A stretch of DNA of 5,849 bases, taken from contig JAIPIM010000264.1 in the NCBI GenBank assembly GCA_021734725.1, positions 1 to 5,849 of the forward strand, written 5' to 3'. How positions within the stretch are numbered: position 1 is the first letter of the stretch; the number at the start of each line of letters is the position of its first letter. This document shows, in pieces, positions 1 through 5,282 of this stretch. A model generated the notes under the pieces. That model ran no database searches. It was not told the origin of the DNA and worked only from the letters and a program-made list of their open reading frames with translations. The DNA comes from Minisyncoccota bacterium (GTDB taxonomy: Bacteria > Verrucomicrobiota > Lentisphaeria > Oligosphaerales > MVZH01). A program made the translations under genes and the position numbers.

Positions 1-1
1 G

Positions 2-451
2 GACGATACTACTACAGAAGAGTCCACCCCCCCCAAGAAGACAGTCGACAAACAAGCGCCGGCGGACGAACAACAACAGCGTACCGGCAAGGATCGAAAA
101 AAGGAAGGTTCAGCTGCGGCGAAAGACAAACCGGAAAAGAACGTTAAGGCCAATGCCGGCAAGCGCCGTTCAAAAAAGACGGCAAAAGCTACAGTCCCGA
201 AAAAGACATCCGCAAAAACGGCGTCAGCCGCAGAGACAGGACAGAAAACGCGTAAGAAAACGAAGAAAAAAAAGAAACCCGCGGCACATCCAACGGGGGG
301 AAAAAACCGGAAGCAAACCTCCAGCAGTAAATCTCCAACCAAGCAAAAAGCCAAGCGAGACACCAAGCGTACCAGGAAAGTGAAGACACCCTCGTCAGAG
401 AAGAAAAGCCGCTTACGAATCGACGAAGAAACACCGTTCTTCCTTGAATGA
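2..451 (+). CDS. C-terminal part of a Lys/Ala/Thr-rich protein (5' end outside window)
   Basis: The frame is open from base 2 to TGA at 449-451 and gives 149 residues with no start needed inside the window, so this is the 3' part of a gene beginning upstream. About a quarter of the residues are lysine, mixed with Ala, Thr, Ser, Pro, Arg and Gln, including a run of five lysines coded at 263-277. It looks disordered and strongly basic, like the histone-H1-like or RNA-binding tails found on some bacterial helicases, RNases and DNA-binding proteins. The last 13 residues (RLRIDEETPFFLE) differ: acidic and aromatic, and possibly a short conserved tail motif. The catalytic or structural part lies off the window, so I do not name the protein. 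The tail contains a C8 tract (27-34) and two in-phase slippery heptamers (268-274 and 301-307). Coding confidence rests on the uninterrupted frame and the consistent basic composition. Confidence 0.72.
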   Translation, partial: DDTTTEESTPPKKTVDKQAPADEQQQRTGKDRKKEGSAAAKDKPEKNVKANAGKRRSKKTAKATVPKKTSAKTASAAETGQKTRKKTKKKKKPAAHPTGGKNRKQTSSSKSPTKQKAKRDTKRTRKVKTPSSEKKSRLRIDEETPFFLE

Positions 452-533
452 ACCGCCATTGCACTCGGCGGCACCGGCCCGATCATAAGACGCCACGGCG
501 AGTATCCTGTAATTTAAATACTCTCACAGGTTT

Positions 534-562
534 TTGAATGACAGGACACTGACCTGGATTAT
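534..562 (+). promoter_or_regulatory. weak candidate sigma-70 promoter for the dGTPase gene
   Basis: TTGAAT (534-539) and GATTAT (557-562) are separated by 17 bp. Each hexamer matches four of six consensus positions. A start near 569 would give a leader of about 50 nt before the dGTPase gene. The 452-619 gap also has a 5-bp inverted repeat (CCTGT 506-510, ACAGG 526-530) followed by five T, which could be a weak end for the upstream gene, but its stem is too short to call a terminator. Confidence 0.3.
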
Positions 563-619
563 GCACGAGTCAAGCTTGCCCCCGATTTCTGCGAGACACC
601 CGAGTGAAGCGAGCGCATT

Positions 620-1753
620 TTGAACACAATGACTCACAACCTGTCCGCTAACGAGAACCACCTCGCACCGTATGCCACCCGCAGTACGGAATCCCGCGGG
701 CGCCGGCAGCCTCACGCCGCGCACGCTTTTCGGAATCCGTTTCAGCGAGACCGCGACCGCGTTATTCATTCACGGGCGTTTCGTCGCCTCGACGGTAAGA
801 CACAGGTCTTTCTAAACGGAAAGGGAGACCATTACAGGACGCGCCTGACACACACGATCGAAGTAGCTGCAATCGCCCGGACAATTGCACGACGGCTGCG
901 CCTGAACGAGGACCTCACAGAGGCCATCGGTCTGGCGCACGATCTCGGACATACCCCTTTCGGCCATGTGGGGGAACGTGTGTTAAATCGTCTGCTCGGC
1001 GAACGGCACGGTGGATTCGACCACAATTTCCAGTCATTGCGCGTTGTCGACCACCTTGAACAGAAATATCCGGATATTGACGGATTAAACTTGACGTGGG
1101 AAGTCCGTTGTGGGCTTATCAAGCACCGTGGCCCCCAGACAACGGAGCTCGATGGCGTCATATTACCACGCCACCCGGCACTGGAAGCGCAAGTTGCCGA
1201 TGTTGCTGACGACCTTGCATACTATACGCACGACATCGATGACGGCCTCGAAGCCGGTCTGCTTGATGACTCAGCTCTGGCAGACGTAACGCTTTGGCGA
1301 AAAGCTCAGGATATTGCGTTGCATGAGGGTGCCAGCATCGGTGACGGTAATCTTGCCCCTTATACCGTGCGCTGCCTTATCGACATGCTTGTTGGAAACG
1401 TTATTGCACGCTCTCTCGATCGATTGCAGCAGCTCGAACCACCATCGCCACTGATGGCACAGGAACAACCTGAGCCGCTCATCGGGTTCGATGAGGATTT
1501 CCAAGCGCTGAACAGTCAGTTGAAAGAATTTCTGTTCCAACACGTATACTGGCACCCAGAAGTCACGCAGGTAAATGAACGCGCGGGGCGGGTCGTCGGC
1601 GACCTTTTTCATTTCTTCCTTGAGCATCCTGACCAGCTGGGCTGTGGCGCACGCGCCCGCATGAAACGGTTCGGCCTGCATCGCAGTGTCGCCGATTATA
1701 TTGCGGGAATGACAGACCTGTTCGCTCTGGAACTTCACGGCAGACTGTGCTGA
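620..1753 (+). CDS. dgt: dGTPase-family deoxynucleoside triphosphate triphosphohydrolase (HD domain)
   Basis: Enzymes of this family cut dGTP, or more broadly dNTPs, into the deoxynucleoside and tripolyphosphate, controlling cytoplasmic dNTP pools. The 377-residue product has the family hallmarks in order: HSRAFRRLDGKTQVF (residues 50-64, typical N-terminal signature), the HD-domain metal ligands His78 (RLTHTIEV), His107-Asp108 (GLAHDLGHTPFGH, 104-116) and the Asp in VADDLAYYTHDIDDG (195-209), plus GGFDHNFQSLRVVD (131-144) and GLNLTWEVRCGLIKH (155-169). Length agrees with the shorter dGTPase-like proteins (about 370-400), not the 505-residue Escherichia coli Dgt. An in-frame TGA at 605-607 limits the start to TTG 620 or ATG 629. 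No strong ribosome binding site separates them, and ATG 629 (374 residues) is an equally good choice. It follows the Lys-rich gene by 168 bp. Preference for dGTP versus other dNTPs cannot be read from sequence. No frameshift is visible. Confidence 0.93.
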   Translation: MNTMTHNLSANENHLAPYATRSTESRGRRQPHAAHAFRNPFQRDRDRVIHSRAFRRLDGKTQVFLNGKGDHYRTRLTHTIEVAAIARTIARRLRLNEDLTEAIGLAHDLGHTPFGHVGERVLNRLLGERHGGFDHNFQSLRVVDHLEQKYPDIDGLNLTWEVRCGLIKHRGPQTTELDGVILPRHPALEAQVADVADDLAYYTHDIDDGLEAGLLDDSALADVTLWRKAQDIALHEGASIGDGNLAPYTVRCLIDMLVGNVIARSLDRLQQLEPPSPLMAQEQPEPLIGFDEDFQALNSQLKEFLFQHVYWHPEVTQVNERAGRVVGDLFHFFLEHPDQLGCGARARMKRFGLHRSVADYIAGMTDLFALELHGRLC

Positions 1754-1848
1754 CGCCGTTCTTCACCCTTTCCGCCTTAGGGTTGCGGTGCAGATGACCA
1801 TGGGCTTGGAGGGGGTTCTCCCGGACGACAAAAAGGGCAAGCTCGAAT

Positions 1849-1876
1849 TTGACAAACTTCGCAACTTCAGTATATT
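1849..1876 (+). promoter_or_regulatory. sigma-70 promoter for the GH20-like gene
   Basis: A perfect -35 box TTGACA (1849-1854) is followed after 16 bp by TATATT (1871-1876), five of six matches to TATAAT. Transcription would start near 1883, giving a leader of about 129 nt before ATG 2012. It sits in the 258-bp gap after the dGTPase gene, which otherwise has no convincing gene or terminator, so the GH20-like gene probably has its own transcript. Confidence 0.65.
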
Positions 1877-1931
1877 ACATATGTTGGTTTTGTATGCTGG
1901 CCTTGCTGATTCATTCGACAAGCCTCCCTCA

Positions 1932-1989
1932 ATAATGCCTCGCCATTATGTCGGCATACATCTCAAAATAACGGTATACGGCGCGAGGC
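1932..1989 (+). promoter_or_regulatory. leader with competing inverted repeats upstream of the GH20-like gene
   Basis: Within the predicted 5' leader, the segment around 1932-1943 can pair three ways: ATAATG (1932-1937) with CATTAT (1944-1949), 6 bp and a 6-nt loop; ATGCC (1935-1939) with GGCAT (1953-1957), 5 bp; and GCCTCGC (1937-1943) with GCGAGGC (1983-1989), 7 bp. The pairings are mutually exclusive. The last stem ends 6 nt before the AGGAG at 1996-2000. The first repeat could equally be a DNA operator just downstream of the promoter. It matches no riboswitch family I recognise, and repeats this short can arise by chance. Confidence 0.3.
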
Positions 1990-1995
1990 TAGTGC

Positions 1996-2000
1996 AGGAG
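1996..2000 (+). promoter_or_regulatory. ribosome binding site of the GH20-like gene
   Basis: AGGAG lies 11 nt before ATG 2012, slightly longer than ideal spacing. It supports ATG 2012 as the start and argues against the overlapping frame that opens at 1788. Confidence 0.6.
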
Positions 2001-2011
2001 AATAGATCGAT

Positions 2012-4054
2012 ATGGCCGCAATCAATCAGTCCGAAATTGAAACACTACTTCCCGGGCCACGGCACATCGAAATAGTCGACGGGACAACCGAGCTTTGCTC
2101 AGATGTTCGCCTGGCCACTTCAAATGTGTTGCCATACATGCGGAAAACTATGCGCACAATCTTTTCCGCTGCCAACGTACGGATCGTGGCCAACAAGAAA
2201 AAGTTTGTCATCCATGTCAATATCCTGGAAGACAGTGACATTGACTACTGCAACTGCCCTGAAGTTGCGCGGGATGACTACTATCGAATGCAGATCATCG
2301 ATAACGTCGTTACAATCGAAGCTTCATCGCAAACAGGTGCCGTATGGGGGACCCAGACGTTTGCTCATCTCATCAGTCGAGCCGGTGCGGGCGTGATCAT
2401 CCCGAATATCATACTTGCAGACTGGGCAGAGACACGCAAACGAGGTCTCTGCATTCCTGCCAATCACACGTCGGCACACATGCATCTTGACGAGTGGGGC
2501 AATTTCCTGGACCGCATGGTCGAGCTTAAACTGAACACAATGATTGTTGACGTGTTCGGTCACAGCGGTACACGCACCAATCCTATCGGTGCTGAATTTC
2601 TCCTAACCTCCTTCGATGAAACTGATGAACTGAAGACCGCGAACCTGCTTTGTTATTACTCACCTGTTAAGGGGGAATGGCTGGACTCTGAAGAGTTGAT
2701 TCCCGTGATCGCGCAAGAAAATGGTTTCACGGACCTTGTCAACGCCACCAACGAAAAAGGCATCTCGCTGCTGCCGGCGTTTACGCCCATTGGATGTAAC
2801 TATACTTTCACCAGCGCATTTCCCGATCTGAAAGCGAAAGGCCCGGCACCGGACGATAACGGCAGAATTCCCACTTGCCTCAGCAGCGAGAAAGCACGCA
2901 ATTGCCTAGCCACTATCTACGGAAAACTGATCGAAACCTATTTCCCGGATGGCCTGGAATACTTGCTGATACAATTGGACCGCTTGCCGCCGGCAGACGA
3001 GGAATCACTGTGGTGCCAATGCAACACGTGTGCCGGTCAATCTCCCGCGACTATTGTAAAGCAGTTCTGTGTCTGGCTGGTCGAGATGCTGAGCACAAAG
3101 GGGGTAAACATCGTACTTCTGCAAAATGCACTTCCTGATCAGACCTTGGATATCCTCAATGAGGATCTTGCAACTGAGCTGGACAATGCAGGTCTCGGTG
3201 AGAAGGTGGGATTTGTCGCCCAAGGATGTGCCCAGGATACAAGTGCCACAATTTATGGTGCGCTCACCGGGCCGAACAAAAGCGAATCCTGGTTGGCAAC
3301 AGGTAACGATGCGTATGGATACCCAGGAGACCAGGCACTGACAACTGTGGCATTGTCGCTGACAAAAACTGCGATGGAAAGCAATGTCCACGGATTCTAC
3401 AGGATGACCGCCCCGCATCCCGTGTGCCATGACAGTGAACGACTCATTGCTAAAGCATTGTGGAAGGCCGACGGCAAGAATGCTACGGATGATGCAAGAA
3501 CTGTGGCCGAATCCGCATATGGTGAGAACGCTGAAGATTATCAGACGGCCGTATCACTGCTCCGTGACTTGTTTGCAGAAAACAAAGCGCTTGCCGTCTG
3601 TTATCCATGGATTCCGGCGGATGCCAGGCTGGCCATACCCTATACGGTAAAGCAGGCACTGGATCAACTTGGGACTGTTGACAATGCAACGGCGCAACTG
3701 GAAGACGCTGGTAAGAAAGCTCAGCAGGCTGTTGACGCACTCACAACCTTGCTGAAACAAACCGAGGACGAAGGATGCACCATTCCAAGCATGTATGTCA
3801 CTGTCGCAGAGTCGCTTCTGGCAGAAGCATATCAGGTCAGCGCAGTCGCTAAGGTTTATGGCGCATTGTTTCCGTTCAGGGAAAACTTGGCATCAGGCAC
3901 AAAAGACGACGCGACTAAAGACGCCTGCGCCGGTGCAAAAGACGATCTCCTCTCATACATGGCGCTGACCCAGAACCGTCTCCCTCGATACGCCATCCCC
4001 GACGCACTTTACAAACTCAGTGTGCTCTCAACTTTCCTGGATGAGCAGGGATAA
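2012..4054 (+). CDS. GH20-like protein (GH20 N-terminal zincin-like domain plus barrel), atypical active site
   Basis: The 680-residue product resembles beta-N-acetylhexosaminidase-type proteins. Residues 13-135 fit the GH20 N-terminal zincin-like domain: LLPGPRHIEIVDG at 12-24 and YRMQIIDNVVTIEASSQTGA at 91-110, followed by VWGTQTFAHLI, which mirrors the family pattern ending in G-x-x-x-G-x-Q-T-x-x-x-L. Residues 137-470 look like a TIM barrel, starting DWAETRKRGLCIP (the family's W-R-G segment) and FLDRMVELKLNTM (165-177). YFPDGLEYLLIQLDR (310-324) lines up with the strand that carries Asp-Glu in GH20, but here reads Asp323-Arg324. A C-x-C-x-x-C cluster (Cys335, 337, 340) follows, as in many GH20-like and related barrel proteins. 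The rest, to 680, is probably helical. No signal peptide is visible, so it should be cytoplasmic. In GH20 the substrate would be a terminal N-acetylhexosamine, but activity is uncertain here. It has its own promoter and stops 18 bp from the end of a convergent small ORF. Confidence 0.8.
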   Translation: MAAINQSEIETLLPGPRHIEIVDGTTELCSDVRLATSNVLPYMRKTMRTIFSAANVRIVANKKKFVIHVNILEDSDIDYCNCPEVARDDYYRMQIIDNVVTIEASSQTGAVWGTQTFAHLISRAGAGVIIPNIILADWAETRKRGLCIPANHTSAHMHLDEWGNFLDRMVELKLNTMIVDVFGHSGTRTNPIGAEFLLTSFDETDELKTANLLCYYSPVKGEWLDSEELIPVIAQENGFTDLVNATNEKGISLLPAFTPIGCNYTFTSAFPDLKAKGPAPDDNGRIPTCLSSEKARNCLATIYGKLIETYFPDGLEYLLIQLDRLPPADEESLWCQCNTCAGQSPATIVKQFCVWLVEMLSTKGVNIVLLQNALPDQTLDILNEDLATELDNAGLGEKVGFVAQGCAQDTSATIYGALTGPNKSESWLATGNDAYGYPGDQALTTVALSLTKTAMESNVHGFYRMTAPHPVCHDSERLIAKALWKADGKNATDDARTVAESAYGENAEDYQTAVSLLRDLFAENKALAVCYPWIPADARLAIPYTVKQALDQLGTVDNATAQLEDAGKKAQQAVDALTTLLKQTEDEGCTIPSMYVTVAESLLAEAYQVSAVAKVYGALFPFRENLASGTKDDATKDACAGAKDDLLSYMALTQNRLPRYAIPDALYKLSVLSTFLDEQG

Positions 4055-4072
4055 TCTGAATTAACAAACAGC

Positions 4073-4267
4073 TCAGCGCTGCCTGACAGAAAGATCGCTG
4101 GGACGTACCGTCTCAAACACGAACACAGCTGATTTTTCCAGGAGTTGCGCTACGCCGAGAGAACCCTCAAATCCTATGGGCAGCCGCATAAATCGGCATT
4201 GACTGACATTGGGTGGATTGAAACCTTGGACTTCTCCGTCACGCGACTTGCACATCATACAGACCAT
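4073..4267 (-). CDS. possible small cysteine-containing protein (64 aa), unknown function
   Basis: ATG at 4267 (minus strand) to TGA at 4073-4075 encodes 64 residues. It begins 11 nt after the RfaE2 stop and fills the otherwise empty 224-bp gap between two convergent genes. The product starts MVCMMCKSRDGEV, with a C-x-x-C pair (Cys3, Cys6) and a further Cys24, and ends in a region (30-64) with alternating hydrophobic residues (LGVAQLLEKSAVFVFETV). I do not recognise a family. A metal-binding knuckle is conceivable, but only one C-x-x-C is present. Against it: the sequence just upstream is seven C and AAG, with no Shine-Dalgarno match, so translation would depend on coupling to RfaE2. The same frame stays open upstream into the rfaE2 gene (a longer reading begins at 4366), which is likely only shadow. 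Confidence 0.3.
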   Translation of the reverse strand: MVCMMCKSRDGEVQGFNPPNVSQCRFMRLPIGFEGSLGVAQLLEKSAVFVFETVRPSDLSVRQR

Positions 4268-4278
4268 CTTGGGGGGGC

Positions 4279-4779
4279 TTATGTTTTCTCTTCGCCCTCT
4301 CGAATTCGCCGGATGATATCCGTGGTCGACATGCCGTCTACAAAACCAAGTAAAGCTATGCGACATCCCATCCGTTTCAGCAGACGGAACTCCTCCTGCA
4401 CCAGTGTTTCCTCGGTGTAATCACCACCTTTCACATAGACATCCGGCGTCAATTTCTCCAATAAGTCCGTGCAGTGTTCGGTATCGAAGAGGACAACCCC
4501 ATCAACGCTTTCCAGACTGGCGAGCATGTAAACACGATCATCCTGTCGGACAATCGGACGACCAGCTCCTTTGACCTTTTCGATCGACGCATCCGTGTTT
4601 ACCAAAACCAGGAGAACATCCGCTTCTGCCCGAGCCCGATTGAGGTATTCTACGTGCCCGCGGTGAAGCAAATCAAAGCATCCGTTGGTAACGGCGGTCA
4701 GGTGGCCCGCTTCGGCCACCACCCGGCGCCATTCCAAAGCCTCTTCCAACGTCATGAGTTTGCCCTTGGGATCACGCAT
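4279..4779 (-). CDS. rfaE2: D-glycero-beta-D-manno-heptose 1-phosphate adenylyltransferase
   Basis: This enzyme transfers AMP from ATP to D-beta-D-heptose 1-phosphate, giving ADP-heptose, the precursor of the heptoses of the lipopolysaccharide inner core; it acts in the cytoplasm. The 166-residue protein is a full-length nucleotidyltransferase of the cytidylyltransferase-like fold: TNGCFDLLHRGHVEYL (residues 31-46) contains the nucleotide-binding H-x-G-H motif at 39-42; VNTDASIEKVKGAGRPIV (60-77) and PDVYVKGGDYT (112-122) are typical of the RfaE/HldE C-terminal domain; STTDIIRRI (151-159) is the usual C-terminal signature. It matches the stand-alone form, not the bifunctional HldE, whose kinase half is absent here. 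The kinase, isomerase and phosphatase of the pathway must be elsewhere. It follows the Hpt-like gene after 12 nt. Its GAGG ribosome site overlaps that gene's stop, so translation is probably coupled. Confidence 0.94.
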   Translation of the reverse strand: MRDPKGKLMTLEEALEWRRVVAEAGHLTAVTNGCFDLLHRGHVEYLNRARAEADVLLVLVNTDASIEKVKGAGRPIVRQDDRVYMLASLESVDGVVLFDTEHCTDLLEKLTPDVYVKGGDYTEETLVQEEFRLLKRMGCRIALLGFVDGMSTTDIIRRIREGEEKT

Positions 4780-4787
4780 CGGATAAG

Positions 4788-4793
4788 GTCCTC
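4788..4793 (-). promoter_or_regulatory. ribosome binding site of rfaE2 overlapping the upstream stop codon
   Basis: On the minus strand GAGGAC (4793-4788) ends 8 nt before ATG 4779 and shares two bases with the TGA (4794-4792) of the Hpt-like gene. This fixes the rfaE2 start at 4779 over the internal Met at residue 9 and suggests translational coupling of the two genes. Confidence 0.65.
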
Positions 4794-5124
4794 AGTCCAA
4801 CGGTTTCAAAATCTGGTGTATTTTCATTAATACACGACGGGTCATCTCGCGACTCTTATGTTCCGCGCATTGTCGCAGAGCGGCCGCGGCCCGACGCAAC
4901 TCGCCCCACTCCATGTTGGCGGCAAGGCTGTGCAATGCTTGCGATTTGGCTGCAGCGTCAGCCCAATCTCCCGTACGGATATCTTGCCGCAGAGAGCTGC
5001 AGAGTTCCTGAATATTAGCGCGGAGACAATGGTTCAAATAGTCGAGATCATCCCCTCGCACGTCGTAATCCTGCCTTAAGAACTCGCGTATTTCTTCGCT
5101 TTTTGAAGCTGTTTCAGGTGACAT
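4792..5124 (-). CDS. degenerate Hpt-like (histidine phosphotransfer) four-helix protein
   Basis: The 110-residue product is predicted all-helical and cytoplasmic. Residues 26-107 follow the Hpt layout: a helix DLDYLNHCLRANIQELCSSLRQD (26-48), the turn GDW (52-54), a helix holding the phospho-site region SQALHSLAANM (61-71), then GELRRAAAALRQ (74-85) and a final helix. Without gaps, the Hpt consensus H-x-L-K-G-x-A-A-N falls on Gln62-Ala-Leu-His65-Ser-Leu-Ala-Ala-Asn70, so the phosphoacceptor His is Gln and the following Lys and Gly are His and Ser. ATG 5124 is chosen because GGAG lies 5 nt upstream (5130-5133). A longer start at 5169 would fall inside the -10 box. It is the first gene of a minus-strand operon with rfaE2. 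It could be a pseudo-Hpt that docks a response regulator without transferring phosphate, one that uses His65, or simply an unrelated helical bundle. No kinase or receiver gene is visible. Confidence 0.6.
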   Translation of the reverse strand: MSPETASKSEEIREFLRQDYDVRGDDLDYLNHCLRANIQELCSSLRQDIRTGDWADAAAKSQALHSLAANMEWGELRRAAAALRQCAEHKSREMTRRVLMKIHQILKPLD

Positions 5125-5129
5125 GTGCA

Positions 5130-5133
5130 CTCC
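5130..5133 (-). promoter_or_regulatory. ribosome binding site deciding the Hpt-like start
   Basis: GGAG on the minus strand is separated by TGCAC (5 nt) from ATG 5124. It selects this start over the upstream in-frame ATG at 5169. Confidence 0.6.
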
Positions 5134-5167
5134 AATTGATCTGTGCAGCCGACACTTCCAGCCCCTC

Positions 5168-5197
5168 AAAATACGTCCACACCCGGCAATCTGTCAA
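5168..5197 (-). promoter_or_regulatory. sigma-70 promoter of the Hpt-like/rfaE2 operon
   Basis: On the minus strand a perfect TTGACA (5197-5192) is followed after 18 bp by TATTTT (5173-5168), four of six matches to TATAAT. Transcription would start near 5161, giving a leader of about 36 nt before ATG 5124. The box overlaps the alternative ATG at 5169, which rules out that start for transcripts from this promoter. Confidence 0.6.
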
Positions 5198-5248
5198 GTG
5201 CCGCGGTGTACTTTGTAGCGAAAAAGCCGGTATGTTATGTGCAACCAG

Positions 5249-5261
5249 TCACTAATAGTGA
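5249..5261. promoter_or_regulatory. 13-bp perfect palindrome, candidate operator before the PfkB kinase gene
   Basis: TCACTA and TAGTGA flank a single central A (TCACTAATAGTGA). It lies in the 158-bp divergent promoter region, 7 nt before the TAAGGAG ribosome site of the kinase gene. A poor -10-like TATGTT (5231-5236) is just upstream, with no good -35. A second short repeat, GGTAT (5229-5233) and ATACC (5263-5267), surrounds it. It could be a repressor site, or form a small TCAC/GTGA hairpin in the mRNA leader. No regulator gene is in view. Confidence 0.35.
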
Positions 5262-5268
5262 GATACCA

Positions 5269-5275
5269 TAAGGAG
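5269..5275 (+). promoter_or_regulatory. strong ribosome binding site of the PfkB kinase gene
   Basis: TAAGGAG ends 7 nt before ATG 5283, near-ideal sequence and spacing, and fixes the kinase start. Confidence 0.75.
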
Positions 5276-5282
5276 TTCTACT

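Noticed and set aside
153..383. 76-residue Arg/Gln-rich plus-strand frame
   Set aside because: It is the +1 shadow of the Lys-rich tail, whose own frame is open from the window edge to 451.
462..503. ACTCG/CGAGT repeat downstream of the Lys-rich gene
   Set aside because: The pairing is only 5 bp, with internal mismatches and a wide loop, and nothing supports a terminator or operator.
1271..1738. 155-residue minus-strand frame
   Set aside because: It lies entirely within the clearly coding dGTPase gene on the other strand and shows no family motif.
1765..1783. ACCCT/AGGGT inverted repeat after the dGTPase stop as a terminator
   Set aside because: The stem is only 5 bp with a 9-nt loop and no T run follows.
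1788..2075. 95-residue plus-strand frame between the dGTPase and GH20-like genes
   Set aside because: It spans the sigma-70 promoter and the leader, overlaps the well-supported start at 2012 in another frame, has no ribosome site, and resembles no family I know.
4100..4114. GGGACG-TAC-CGTCTC stem-loop after the GH20-like gene as a terminator
   Set aside because: The 6-bp stem includes one G-T pair and is not directly followed by a T run; the nearest TTTTT is about 18 nt further on.
5125..5169. Longer start (ATG 5169) for the Hpt-like gene
   Set aside because: The ATG overlaps the -10 box at 5168-5173 and the added 15 residues lie upstream of a good GGAG-spaced ATG at 5124.
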